From positions 41,286,557-41,350,556 of the forward strand of contig OY997594.1 in the NCBI GenBank assembly GCA_963921825.1: DNA of 64,000 nucleotides, read 5' to 3'. Below, one piece after another: positions 34,457 through 47,090 of the stretch (within the stretch, counting starts at the first letter, position 1; the number at the start of each line of letters is the position of its first letter). The notes under the pieces are model-generated. The model was not told the DNA's origin, made no database searches, and worked only from the letters and a program-made list of their open reading frames with translations. This DNA comes from Erodium maritimum (taxonomy: Eukaryota; Streptophyta; Magnoliopsida; Geraniales; Geraniaceae). Both the position numbers and the translations under genes were made by a program.

Positions 34457-36144
34457 TGTTGGGTCTCGAGGTAGGGTTGGAGATGAATCAACTCGCAGCG
34501 GAAAATCAATGAAAACCAAGAGACGATTAAAACCATGAAACAACTAACAAAGAATGGATTCACAAGAGAAAAATTCAGCACTAGTTCTTACCAAAACAAG
34601 AACACCGGTTAACGAATGATTGGCTTGAGTCTCCAAGACGCCTACGTATCCACATGGGAATCAAAGCCACGTAGTTCTTCTCTTTGAGGACTCAAGAACA
34701 CAAACATGGAGGTGGAAACTAGCCAAACCCGAAATGGCCATGGAAGAGGGAGAGAAAATGTGTTTCCTATTCTTGTCTAGTGTTTGTTATGTTGAAAAAA
34801 GATGACTTTAACATAACAAAACCCATACTTGTCCAACTAAAGGCATGGGACAAGCATGGTGACAAGTAAGGTGTAAATAGGACAAAGTATGGCAAGACAA
34901 GATTGGGTTAGGTGGTGAATCACCAACACCTTAATCCTTGTCTTGCTTACTTAGTACTAATTAATCAAGACTTGATTAATTAGTTCCATGGGCCTTGGTT
35001 GCATGGGCCTTTCATGGGCTTCTTGGAACATGGCCCGTGGCCATTTCCAACGAGGTCCCGTGATTCGCTCATCGCCTCCATGCCTTCCATACCGGAAATG
35101 TCCAACATTATCCGACGCGATCAATCCCAAGACTCCAAGCCTTGTCTCGATCCGTAAAGTCCTATTCACTTATGGGCACATGACCCAAAACCCAGTTTTG
35201 GTCATGTCCCGAGACAACTCCCTTTTGGCCATTCTCCATAAATGTGTCAATGAGTTTCATCCTCCGGTGTGACCCTTAGGTTTATGCATGTCAATAGATC
35301 AACGTAAAATCCCATTTTACTTGATCCTATTTAAGTGGCAACTAACGAGACTTTAGTATTGCCTGACACTACATAACGAATCGACCCTGTCGATTCTAAC
35401 CTTTCCGTCGTCCCTGTCATTATCCTTTTATCTCCGATATCCTGATTGAGATAAGGCATAGAGCCGTCATCCTTATTATTCTCAATCACCGTTCCTTGAT
35501 ATGTGAGATGACTGAAGATATGATACCCAGTATCATGTGCATGGCCATGCTATTCTTCCAGTCACTCTCGATCAAGTGGCCGAGAACCGATATCTTTCCC
35601 ATACCTTAGTATGAGGGATAAATCCCTTAGCCGTCTTTCGTGTCACTCATGTAGCCCGTCCCCAAGCCAATCCTGGCCGTTATGGAAGCCCTGTTACGGA
35701 CAACGTTAGGCTCAGGTCAAACTCAGTTGTTGACTACATAGCGATCACAAAGACTCCTTGGTCTAAGGATACATGACAAGCTACAACACTGAATATGTTC
35801 ATGACTTAATCTATGGCACATATTCAGGGTGGGTCGTCCAATATCATGTCCCACATGATATCTATGATCAGACTCCGGAATCCCATTCCAATGACTAACA
35901 GAACGTAAGCCATAAAGAGCCATCTTTCATACTAGTCGCTTCTAGTGAAGCTTTGTTGACTAGGGACCCATCGAGTGTGATCTATCTCGATCTATGGTTC
36001 TATTCGCATGGTGGGCATAGATCAGAGCACACATCGATATATTACTCCAACACATAAGTAATATAAAGCCGCTTTAATTTTATTGCTAACGATGATATAT
36101 ACATTTGGACATTTAGGATTGAACTACGGGCACTAAGACTAACA
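34457..36144 (-). repeat. 5' LTR of copy N
   Basis: 1688 bp, partner of 27684-29371. Confidence 0.96.
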
Positions 36145-36149
36145 TGATA

Positions 36150-38547
36150 CACTCGGGTGTGTGTAGACCAAGAAGTTCACTTGCCATGAGGGGTTTTAGC
36201 TACTTTATCACATTTACTGATGATTACAATAAATATGGTTATGTCTATTCGGTGAGACATAAGTCTGAAGCTTTTGATAAATTCAAAGAGTTTAAGACTG
36301 AAGTAGAAAACCAGCTCGACAAAGGTATTAAGGCACTTCGATTGGATCGAGGTGGAAAATACTTGACCACAGAGTTATTAGATCATCTAAAAGGGAATGG
36401 GATCCTTTGGAATGGACTCCTCCTGGGACACTGTAGTTGAAAGGTGTAGCCAAACGGAGAAATCGGACATTGTTAGACAATGGTCCGTTCCATGATTAGT
36501 TGGACTGATCTCCAAATCTCTTTATGGGTTATGCTCTAGAGATGACCGCATTCATAGTGAATCGGGCTTCGACGAAGGGTGTGGAATGGACACCATTTTA
36601 AAAATGGAACAGGATGATGCTCGCTTTGTCCTTCCTAAAGATTTGTGGTTGCGAGGCTTATGTGAAACATTTGGTTTCGACTAAGCCCGAACCAAGATCT
36701 GAGATATGCACCTTCGTGTGGTATCCCAAAGCAACAAGGGGATACTAGTTTTACAATCCCAGTGAGAACATGGTGTTCGTCGCTTGGGGTGGGGTCTTTA
36801 TGGAAAAGGAGTTTTGTTTCCAAAGACTTCATTGGAAGGACTGTGCACCTCGAAGAAATTCAGGATGGTACAGATCTGTCTAAACCAATTGACAACCCAG
36901 TAGAAAGGAGACAGAGATTGTCATAGAGTAAGAACCAATTCCTGTTACAATTCTGGAAGGTCCAAGGCGATTTGAAAGGATCAATCTTTCACCTCAAAGA
37001 TATGGTATCCGAAGGTGACAATGAAGTCATGGTGGATCACGATGATCCAACCACCTTTCAGGAAGTCGTGGATGGGCCCGATTCCGAGTCATGGATGGGA
37101 GCCATGAGTGAGGAAATGTAATCCATGTCGGACAACCGAGTCTGGGAACCGGTTGATCCCATCAATGGTGTGAGGACCATCGGATGCAAATGGATCTTCA
37201 AGGTGAAGATGGACATGGACGGTAACCCTCTGACCTACAAAGCTCAACTGGTGGCGAAAGGTTATAGGCAGATCCAATGGATTGACTATGAGGAAACCTT
37301 CTCCCTAGTGGCTATGGTCAAAATCGATCCAAATTCTTCTTGACATAACTGTGTATCATAATTACGAGATATGGCAAGTGGATGTCAAAACCGCTTTCCT
37401 AAATGGAAATTTGACTGAGTACGTTTGTATGTCTCGGCCCAAAGGTTTTGACGATCCGAAGAATAAGGGATAGATTTATAAGTTTTTGAAATCCATTTAT
37501 GGATTGAAACGAACTTCTCGGAGTTGGATTCTTCGTTTTGGTGAAGCTGTAATTAGATTTGGCTTAATCAAGAACGAGGATGAATCTTGCGTTTATAAGA
37601 AGGCTAGTGGGAGCAAGATTACCTTTCTGGTTCTCATTGAAAACGACATCCCAACCTTGCACGAGACTAAATCTTGGTTGAGGAAGTTTCTTTCAATAAA
37701 GGACTTAGGTGATGCTTCTTATATCTTAAGGATTAAGATATGTAGAGATCGCACCAAGAGGATCTTGGATTTAACTCAGGGAACCTATGTGAACAAGGCA
37801 TTGAGTAGGTTATAAATTCTCGATTCAAAGAAAGGACTCTTACCCACTAGTCATGGCATTCATCTCAGCAAGACTCAGTGTCCTAAGACACCTGATGAGC
37901 TGAAAAGGATAATAAGAATCCTATGCGCCTGGGGGCAGGATCGATCATATATGCCATGACATGTTTGAGACCGGACGTCTCGTAAGCCTTATGTTGTACC
38001 AATAGATATCAGTCTAACCCGGGGGAAAGATGATGCTGAACTAGTCGTCGAAGGATGAGTAGACGCTAGTTTTCCAAGACAAATGCAGATGACTTTAGAA
38101 GTCAGTCAGGATATGTGTTTATACTGAATGACAGAGCTTTAGCTAGGAGAGCGTAAAGCAAGATACCATTGCCAAATCTACGATAGAGGCCAAGTACATG
38201 GATGCTGCAGAGGCAGCTAAGAAGGCTATGTGGATTTGGAAATTCACGGCAGGGTTGGGTGTAATTAAAAACCCATCCAGCCCGGTGAATACATTTTGCG
38301 ACAACACAAGGGCCATTGCGCAAGCTAAAAGCCCAGATCGCATAACAAATCCAAACATGTACTACGACGTATCCACCTAATCAGAGAAATACTGAACTGA
38401 GGTGAAGTGAAGAAAACCTATATTGCAATAGATGATAACATAGCCAAACCCTTTGACTAAGGCAGTGTCGCTGCCTAAACATGTTAGACATGTAAAGTCG
38501 ATGGGGACATATTGCAGTTTAGATTGGAACTAGAGCAAGTGGGAGAT
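36150..38547 (+). pseudogene. Copy A: rest of integrase, RT, RNase H
   Basis: Integrase resumes with HSGVCRP (first catalytic Asp now Gly), keeps LRLDRGGKY, and has VAKRRNRT with Lys at 36452-36454 for Glu. RT shows CKWIFKVKMDMDGNPLTYKA (37180 on), the shared extra A near 37321, IYGLKRTSRSW, and the deleted YxDD box at about 37634. RNase H (38198-38380) keeps CDNTRAIAQAK but has EAKYM. Extra stops (for example at 37471) show further decay. Confidence 0.88.
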
Positions 38548-39747
38548 TGTTAGTCTTTGTGCCAATAGTTCAATCCTAAATGTCCAAATGTATATATCAT
38601 CGTTAGCAATAAAATTATAGCGACTTTATATTACTTATGTGTTGGAGTAATATATCGATGTGTGCTCTAATATATGCCCACCATGCGAATAGAACCATAG
38701 ATCGAGATAGATCACACTCGATGGGTCCCTAATCAACAAAGCTTCACTAGAATCGACTAGTATGAAAGATGGCTCTTTATGGCTTACGTCCTGTTAGTCA
38801 TTGGAATGAGATTCCGGAGTCTGATCATAGATATGATGTGGGACATGATATTGGACGACCCGACATGAATATGTGCCATAGATCAAGTCATGAACATATT
38901 CATTGTCGTAGCTTGTCATGTATCCTTAGACCAAGGAGTCTTTGTGATCGTTATGTAGTCAACAACTGAGTTTTACCTGAGCCTAACGTTTTCCGTAACA
39001 GGGCTTCCATAACAGCCAGGATTGGCTTGGGGACGGGCTACATGAGTGACACAAAAGACGGCTAAGGGATTTATCCCTCATACTGAGGCATGAGAAAGAT
39101 ATCGGTTCTCGGACGCTTGATCGAGAGTGACTGAAAGAATAGCATGGCCATGCACATGATACTGGGTATCATATATTCAGTCATCTCACATATCAAGGAA
39201 CAGTGATTGAGAATAATAAGGATGACGACTCTATGCCTTATCTCAATCAGGATATCGGAGATAAAAGGATAATGACAAGGGCGACGGAAAGGTTAGAATC
39301 AACAGGGTCGATTCGTTATGCAGTGTCAGGAAATACTAAAGTCTCGTTAGTTGCCACTTAAATAGGATCAAGTAAAATGGGATTTTACGTTGATCTATTG
39401 ACATGCATAAACCTAAGGGTCACACCGGAGGGTGAAACTCATTGACACATTTATGGAGAATGGCCAAAAGGGAGTTGTCTCGGGACATGACTAAAACTGG
39501 GTTTTGGTTTTGGGTCATGTGCCCGTAAGTGAATAGGACTTTACGGATCGAGACAAGGCTTGGAGTCTTGGTTTTCCTTGTTTTTCCGCTGCGAGTTGGT
39601 GTTCTTGTTTTGGTAAGAAATTGTGTTGATTTTTTCTCTTGTGAATCCATTCTTTGTTAGTTGTTTCATGGTTTTAATCGTCTCTTGGGTTTCCTTGTTT
39701 TTCCGCTGCGAGTTGGTTCATCTCCAACCCTACCTCGAGACCTAACA
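38548..39747 (+). repeat. 3' LTR of copy A, rearranged
   Basis: Normal to about 39568, then it jumps to the LTR end segment (TTTCCGCTGCGAGTTGGT), jumps back to GTTCTTGTTTTGGTAAG, and runs to the terminus. The stretch CTTG, TTTTCCGCTGCGAGTTGGT therefore occurs twice (about 39567-39601 and 39683-39717) and several hundred bp are missing. Confidence 0.88.
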
Positions 39748-41369
39748 ATTACATCCACATACCCCGAACTATACCAATTTAACGGTTTACTACCCCAATG
39801 TTTATTCGTAACATTCGCCTACCCCGAACTAACCAATAATTACGACGTTACCCTATTTCCATCCATTGTTGTTATTTTTTGTAAAATGACTAAAATACCC
39901 TCAGTTAGTATTCAAAATTACACAACTCTTACCCTACCCCTAAACCCTTCTACACATTAATAAAAAATAACTGAAAATCATAAAAAATATTTTAAAAACC
40001 ATGGCATTTATTACTTTTCATAAAAAAAATATTTTAAAAATCATAGCGTTTTTTTTATTTAAATTTTCAGTTTATTTATTATTTTATTTCCAATTCTTTA
40101 ATTCTTAATTATTTTTTAATTTCAATTATTTATTAATTTTCATTTATTCAATTATTTTTAATTTTGTTTTTAATTTTCATTAAAAAGTAGTTTTATTAAT
40201 TCTCATTTTTATACTCTTCAAAGTTCAATAATTATTTGTTATATATATATTTTCTTATTAATATTTAGATTATAATCTTATTTTTATATTAAATATTATT
40301 TACTTATTTATTTATTCATTAATTTTCATTAGATGAAGCAATTAGAAAGCTACTATTAGTTCCGCATATCCCATAACATCTCTTAAACTACTGCACATCC
40401 CGTGAACATCTCTCATGAACATCTCTAAAGCTTCAAATTCCATGAACATCAAAGGATGTTAGGTGATACCTTATGAAATCAGTGAACAACCAAAATCAGA
40501 GAGAAAATAGTCAACAAATCATATCTTCTTGTTTTCTCAAGCAAAAATATCAGATTCAAATGCAAATTGGGAACACTTTATTTTGTAAATCAAACAACAG
40601 ATCTTCAATTTGGTTAACCAAAATCAGAAAATCAAATTCATATACCAACTAAACCCTTAATTTCTGAACCACCCAAACCAGAAATTGAAAGAAAAACAAC
40701 CTAAAATTTGAAATTATTCTCCAAACTCTAGATCTAGCCGGAGTTGTGCTTCCCGGTGGCGGCGTGGACGGATTCAGACGGAGGGAGGGTGGAGGTTAAG
40801 AGAACTAGAGAGAGAGAGGTGTGGAGCTCGCGACGACGCAGAGCTCCTTTACGACCATCTCCATCGTCAAGGGCGGCGTCGAGGCTTGGCCTCCGGCGAG
40901 GTGAAGGCGAGGGTGATGCTTCAGCGAGTTAAGGTCTCAGCTCCGACGAGGTTGGTGCTCTAGCTCCGACGAGGAGAGGTCGGTGGTAGCAACTCTCACC
41001 ACTGAAATGGAGAAGAGAGAGTTTGTCTAGAAAAGGGTAGGAGCTGGTGTGGGAGTGAGATTATGGAGGCCTTTGGAGCTCAAAGGTTTAAGATGAACTC
41101 TGTGGATGAGTTTTTTTTGCTCAAAATGTTTTTTTAAAAGAAATAGATATATTTAAAATAAAATATATGTAATGGTGACTTTAGGTAACAAATACAAGGG
41201 CAGTTTTGGAATTTTGGAAAAAATGAACAGTGAACAGATGGAAAAAGTGGACGGAGGGGGTAACGTCGTAATTATTAGTTAGTTCGGGGTAGGCGAATGT
41301 TACGAATAAACATTGGGGTGGTAAACCGTTAAAGTCGTATAACTCGTGGTATGTAGATGTAATTTACCC
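39748..41369. other. Body of element Z
   Basis: 39750-40330 is AT-rich. 40370-40735 is moderate AT without a gene. 40735-41010 is a GC-rich island with repeated CAGCTCCGACGAG-like units (40940-40980); the 62-codon frame at 40744-40932 (Arg/Ser-rich) has no recognisable domain. It could be a captured host gene piece, as in Pack-MULEs, but the source is unknown. Confidence 0.4.
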
Positions 41370-41540
41370 GTTTTATTATCGCAATACATAAGTTTTATCA
41401 TACCATTACATGAATTTTATCAACTTAGTACATGTTTTTTTATCACACAATCACACATTTTATCATCGCAATACATGTGTTTTATTCACACCATCACATG
41501 TATTTTATCACATCATTACATGATTTTTGTCACCTTCAGC
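41370..41540. repeat. TTTTATCAC-type tandem array, right part
   Basis: Units of about 24-27 bp with ACATGWRTTTTATCACAYCATT-like sequence; continuation of the array at 23320-23501. Confidence 0.8.
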
Positions 41541-41890
41541 TAGATCTAGAGGTGCCTTCCTTGCTCTCACACTAGACCTCGTCGTTCTCCGTGTATGGCG
41601 GTTCCAAAACCAAAAGTCGAACCATCCAACGGCTCTTGCACTGCATTTGATGTTACTTAGACTGGGTCAGCCTTTGAAGATGGTCCGATGAGGCTTGTTC
41701 GGTCCCATGAGAGAAATCTACTTCCTCTAATCTCAAACTCAAGAAACCTTCTGGTATGGTACCGTCACCCCTCGCTGTCGTTGGAGAAGAAAGTTGGGTT
41801 TTCCGCCACCTCTGTGAGTTCGTAGGTGTAAAAGAGATGAACATGTAAGTTTTTAAGAATAAAGAGATGATGTAGATAAGACATGAAATT
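41541..41890. other. Unassigned spacer
   Basis: Moderate-GC sequence; the longest frame is 63 codons on the minus strand (41653-41844) with no known motif. Nothing else is recognised. Confidence 0.3.
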
Positions 41891-42699
41891 TGTCACGCCC
41901 CGAATTCGGTATAACCGAACCTGGAACGCGAACGGTGAAGCAAGTAAAACAAAGTCTCAAATAGTTTATTAAACCGCTTTAAAAGAACCACTTTTATTAA
42001 TCAAAACAATATTTTTACAACCGAGTTTTAATTTTAAGAAAAACGAAAGAAGACTAAAACATGAGTGTACGTCGCTAGACAACCCCGACAACCCGGACTC
42101 TCGCTCCCAGCTCTTCAAGCCTCGAGAGATCCTCCTAGTCCGCCTCGCGAACGGTACCTGTAGGAAAAGCAGCAAGGGGTGAACGTTTCGCTCACCACCA
42201 TGGACACCAGACTGACAACGGCATACATCAGAAATACCGAGAACACCGGCATCAAACAAAAACACAGGGGACTACTACCCCAAATCACATGTTAAACCCG
42301 ACTAACACACAAATCACTGTCAATTTCCCCCCAACCATCTAAGACCCGTGCACGTAAAGGAGACCCCAAATCAGAGACCGAACAACCATTCCATTAGTCA
42401 CGCCGACAAGGTAAAGCACAACCCTCACTCGATCCTATGTGCATTTACTTGTAACTTTTCGCAACCAAACCAGTATTCACTACTCGTCCCTACCTCAAAG
42501 GCGTACGGGAAAAGTAGTAAAGGGGATGAGCGTTCCGCTCACCTCCACGGATACTCGTTCGATTATGGCATACTAGTAAAGCACCAATAACTTACCAACC
42601 TAAACAGGGCAAACAACTACCTCAAAACCTGATACCAAACTGTCACAACTGCTCACATATCGATACCTCAAATGCTCGCTCACGTAAGGGAAACCTCGA

Positions 42700-42962
42700 A
42701 TGGGGATCATATTCTCAACTAAGCAAAACACTATTGCTCACCATATCAACACCCCAATTACCCGATCATGTAAGGGAAACCTCAAAACGGGGATCACGTT
42801 CTCAACTAAGCAAATCACTATTGCTCACAGTATCAATACCCCAATTACCCGATCAGGTAGGGGAAGCCTCAAAACAGGGATCATGTTCTCAACTAAGTAA
42901 AACACTATTGCTCACAATATCAATACCCCAACTACCCGATCACATAGGGGAAACCTCAAACA
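42700..42962. repeat. 87-bp tandem repeat, three copies
   Basis: Units start near 42702, 42789 and 42876 with GGGGATCAYGTTCTCAACTA and contain CACTATTGCTCAC. Confidence 0.9.
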
Positions 42963-43135
42963 AACCACTCACGTGAGGGAAACCTCAAACAAACCACTCA
43001 CGTGAGGGAAACCTCAAACCACCCGTTCACGTGAGGGAATCCTCGAAGAACCCGCTCACGTGAGGGAAACCTCAAACCACCCGTTCACGTGAGGGAAACC
43101 TCGAACAACCCGTTCACGTAGGGGAAACCTAGTTC
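42962..43135. repeat. 29-bp tandem repeat, six copies
   Basis: Unit CACTCACGTGAGGGAAACCT followed by CAAACAAAC; each contains a CACGTG palindrome or its variant. Confidence 0.92.
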
Positions 43136-43380
43136 GTACGGCGCCGCAGCGCATCAACCCTAACGCCTCCCCGTGGTGAGACCCTCACACAGAGGCGCTG
43201 TATCACCACCGTAGGTTATTGATGAGTGTCAACCCAAGACCTCGCCCTTTAACACAGAACTTACGACCTTTGCAAACAAACACAAACGTGAACAAAGTCC
43301 CGCAATATCAACAATATCAATGCACACAATGCACGCAAGATCACAAAGGATCAACACACATACTGCACAACCACAAGCCT

Positions 43381-43740
43381 CAGCACTTTACTGATCGCGC
43401 GCCGGAAGGTACGACACACCTCACGGGGACCACAGCCCTCGGCACTTTACCGATCGCGCATCGGAAGGTGCGACACACCTCACGGGCATAACTCAAGCCT
43501 CAGCACTTTACCAATCACGCGCCGTAAGGTACGACACACCTCACGGGGAGCACAGCCCTCGGCACTTTACCGATCGCGCATCGGAAGGTACGACATACCT
43601 CTCGGGCACAGCTCAAGCCTCAGCACTTTACCAATCACGCGCCGGAAGGTACGACACACCTCACGGGGACCACAGCCCTCTGCACTTTACCGGTCGCGCA
43701 TCGGAAGGTACGACACACCTCTCGGGCACAGCTCATCCAG
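43381..43740. repeat. 120-bp tandem repeat, three copies of a 60-bp dimer
   Basis: Copies begin at 43381, 43501 and 43621. Each has two related 60-bp halves with GCACTTTACCGATCGCGC and GGAAGGTACGACACACCTC. Confidence 0.95.
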
Positions 43741-45194
43741 GTATCACCAGAACAATCACAATCACAACCAAATATCACACAATACTCCGCAAATAGCAAA
43801 CTTAACATCACGACTAACTACCACTCTGCAAGTCAATCAACAACAAACGGGTTCAATACCCCACAGGCACACATGGCCACACACAAACACATTTAGCACA
43901 CATGGCCACATCATATCTGATCATAGATATGATGTGGGACATGATATTGGACGACCCGCCCTGAATATGTGTCATAGATTAAGTCATGAACATATTCAGT
44001 GTCGCAGCTTGTCATGTATCCTTAGACCAAGGAGTCTTTGCGATCGCTATGTAGTCAACAACTGAGTTTGACCTGAGCCTAACGTTGTCCGTAACAGGGC
44101 TTCCATAACGGCCAGGATTGGCTTGGGGACGGGCTACATGAGTGACACGAAAGGCGGCTAAGGGATTTATCCCTCATACTAAGGTATGAGAAAGATATCG
44201 GTTCTCGGCCGCTTGATCGAGAGTGACTGAAAGAATAGCATGGCCATGCACATGATACTGGGTATCATATCTTCAATCATCTCACATATCAAGGAACGGT
44301 GATTGAGAATAATAAGGATGACGGCTCTATGCCTTATCTCAATCAGGATATCGGAGATAAAAGGATAATGACAGGGATGACAGAAAGGTTAGAATCGACA
44401 GGGTCGATTCGTTATGCAGTGTCAGGCAATACTAAAGTCTCGTTAGTTGCCACTTAAATAGGATCAAGTAAAATGGGATTTTACGTTGATCTATTGACAT
44501 GCATAAACCTAAGGGTCACACCGGAGGATGAAACTCATTGACACATTTATGGAGAATGGCCAAAAGGGAGTTGTCTCGGGACATGACCAAAACTGGGTTT
44601 TGGGTCATGTGCTCGTACGTGAATAGGACTTTACGGATCGAGACAAGGCTTGGAGTCTTGGGATTGATCGCGTCGGATAATGTTGGACATTTCCGGTATG
44701 GAAGGCTTGGAGGCGATGAGCGAATCATGGGACCTCGTTAGAAATGGCCACGGGCCATGTTCCAAGAGGCCCATGAAAGGCCCATGCAACCAAGGCCCAT
44801 GGAACTAATTAATCAAGTCTTGATTAATTAGTACTAAGTAAGCAAGACAAGGATTAAGGTGTTGGTGATTCACCACCTAACCCAATCTTGTCTTGCCATG
44901 TTTGTCCTATTTACACCTTACTTGACACCATACTTGTCCCATGCCTTTAGTTGGACAAGTATGAGTTTTGTTATGTTTAAGTCATCTTTTTCAACATAAA
45001 AAACACAAGACAAGAATAGGAAACACATTTTCTCTCCCTCTTCCATGGCCATTTCGGGTTTGGCTAGTTTCCTCCTCCATTTTTGTGTTCTTGAGTCCTC
45101 AAAGAGAAGAACTACGTGGCTTTGATTCCCATGTGGATACGTAGGCGTCTTGGAGACTCAAGCCAATCATTCGTTAACCGGTGTTCTTGTTTTG

Positions 45195-46851
45195 GTAAGA
45201 GATAGTGCTGAATTTTTCTCTTGTGAATCCATTCTTTGTTAGTTGTTTCATGGTTTTAATCGTCTCTTGGTTTTTATTGATTTTCCGCTGTGAGTTGGTT
45301 CATCTCCAACCCTACCTCGAGACCCAACAGTGGTATCAGAGCCGTGCTACCTTCGGGATTCACAAGACGGTGTTCAAAGTTTCGGTTTTGCTTGAAAGTT
45401 TCGTTTTTGGCATGTTGTTTTGCTAAATTGTTTGATAACATGTTTTAAATTCTTGTTTATGGATTTAATGCATGTAAAATGAATTTTTGAAAATTATTTC
45501 AAATCTGGAAATTTTGAAATTTTTTTTGATTTTTCGGGTCTCGGGAGCGGGACTCTCGGGGAGCCGAAACCGGGACCAAACGGGGCTCCGTTGGACGGAG
45601 CTAGGCCAAGCATGACCATTGGATGGTTGATATGACAAGGCTAAACCGTTTTGTTAGTTATGACGAGTTTGGAACCGTTATGACGAACTCGAAGATCAAA
45701 TGTTCAAAAGTTTCATTTTTGAACGGTTTCGATAAACCGAGCATCAAAAAATTTCGAAACTTGGCTATTAATTAAAACCGGAAAATCACATGATGTTTGA
45801 TAACATGCTTGTTTGATAACACGATGTGTGATGTGATGTTGGCATGGTGTACATAATAGCCCCGAGCTCGATTTAATTATTTATCGCTTTTCACGGCCTG
45901 CGAGCCGTTAGAGTTAGCGTGTAATTATTCTTTCAAGGTGTGGTCGTCGAACCACTTGTTTGTAATATTTATTTATTCCCGACCTGTGAGTCGTGTATTA
46001 AATTGTAATATTTTACTCAAGACGAAGAAAGGGCGAAAAGGTCATTTGGTGGCTTTTCGGGTGTTGGCATCGGCTTGGAGTCGGTGGACCTCAAGAAGCT
46101 AGTGGGAGTTAGTTTAGGGGGCTATTATGTGCACATTTATCGCTTTATGCTTGGTTTAGTTTATGCATGATTAATTCTATGTGTTTTAGAATTGCATGCT
46201 TAACTTTATTTACCGAGCATATCACCTCACATGCAAAGATAAAATTGGAATTTTAATCCTTGTGTGTGAACCCTTAGAATCGTCATTACATTGGATGTAG
46301 TTGACGGGTTCGAAGGAAGAATTACATTGGAATGTAATTTGTGCTCATCGCATCTAGGATGTGTCAAAGTTTTAAACACAACCGGACAAGTAAAAGCGGG
46401 TCATGTCCGATACCTCCCAATTATCAACACCTTACTACCTCCCCGTCCTATGGGTGTCGTGCGCATTAGCGGAGCATCCATGGGAAAGCGGGGTAGTACG
46501 TTTCGACGACATATGTGGGTGTCGTGCGCATTAGCGGAGCACCTACATAGTGACGAGCCATAGTTGAAAATTGGTGAACCCGACTACGATTCTCAGCCTG
46601 AGGTTGAGCTAGGTTAACAGATAGGGTAAGCCGGGTACATAAGTACATACCCTAGCCAAGAGTCACATTGGATGTGATTGGATGGAGTCCTACCTACATA
46701 GCTCGATTAAGTGGTGAACATTAGTTCAGCTTAATCGAGTGAATCAAGGATCTTGGTTTCAGATTCTAAAGGTTTAGAATCGATTGTTGGTGTTTAAGCT
46801 TAATCTTCATAAAATTTATTCAGTTTACTGATTGAATTTTATCTATTGTAG
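45195..46851 (+). other. Candidate leader intron of the copia family
   Basis: Donor TTTTG/GTAAGA lies near the LTR end (45195) and acceptor TATCTATTGTAG ends at 46851, five bases before the gag ATG. Both sites are kept in A, N and B. Splicing would remove the whole 1.5-kb ORF-free leader, including the primer-binding site. Inferred from sequence only. Confidence 0.4.
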
Positions 46852-46856
46852 ATCAA

Positions 46857-47090
46857 ATGGAAAATTCAGCGAACATTAATAGTTTGTCATTAAAAACCAT
46901 TCTTGATAGGGTCAAGCTAAATGGGACAAACTATTTGGACTGGTACAGAATTTTGAGGATAGTCCTCAAGTCTGAACGCAAAGAATATGTCCTTGACAAG
47001 GCTGTCTCTAAGACCATATCAGAGTTACATGAAGTGTCATTAATTGCTGAGAAGAATATATCAGGGATCTGGGATCCAAGGATATTCTGA
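46857..47090 (+). pseudogene. Truncated gag of copy C
   Basis: 77 codons (MENSANINSLSLKTIL), with the same stop position as A and N. Confidence 0.85.

Larger units (their letters stand above)
27684..36144 (-). mobile_element. Copia copy N, very young, nested in copy A
   Basis: 8461 bp: LTRs 27684-29371 and 34457-36144, internal 29372-34456. Perfect target duplication TGATA (27679-27683 and 36145-36149); deleting the element rejoins the integrase of A. LTRs have equal length (1688 bp) and reading them side by side I found one difference: C at 28400, T at 35173. The size fits the Angela/Tork branch of plant copia. In spite of this youth its genes are dead. Confidence 0.96.
23513..39747 (+). 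mobile_element. Copia copy A, interrupted by copy N
   Basis: 5' LTR 23513-25193, internal 25194-27683 and 36150-38547, 3' LTR 38548-39747. Perfect 5-bp target duplication ATTAC (23508-23512 and 39748-39752). The element inserted into the left inverted repeat of Z. A primer-binding site GTGGTATCAGAG follows the 5' LTR at 25194, and a purine-rich AAGTGGGAGAT precedes the 3' LTR. Internally it carries the defects shared by the whole family. Confidence 0.93.
23502..41369. mobile_element. Mutator-like element Z containing copia copy A
   Basis: The left end GGATAAATTAC (23502-23512) continues after copy A as ATTACATCCACATACCCCGA (39748 on). The right end is the inverted counterpart (about 41265-41369), giving arms of about 110 bp. 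The left flank TTTTTATCA and right flank GTTTTATTA match at 7 of 9 bases. Without copy A the element is about 1.6 kb and has no transposase. Confidence 0.8.

Noticed and set aside
42962-43740. Regularly spaced short repeats resembling a CRISPR array
   Set aside because: These are head-to-tail plant tandem repeats without unique spacers, in an LTR of a eukaryotic genome.
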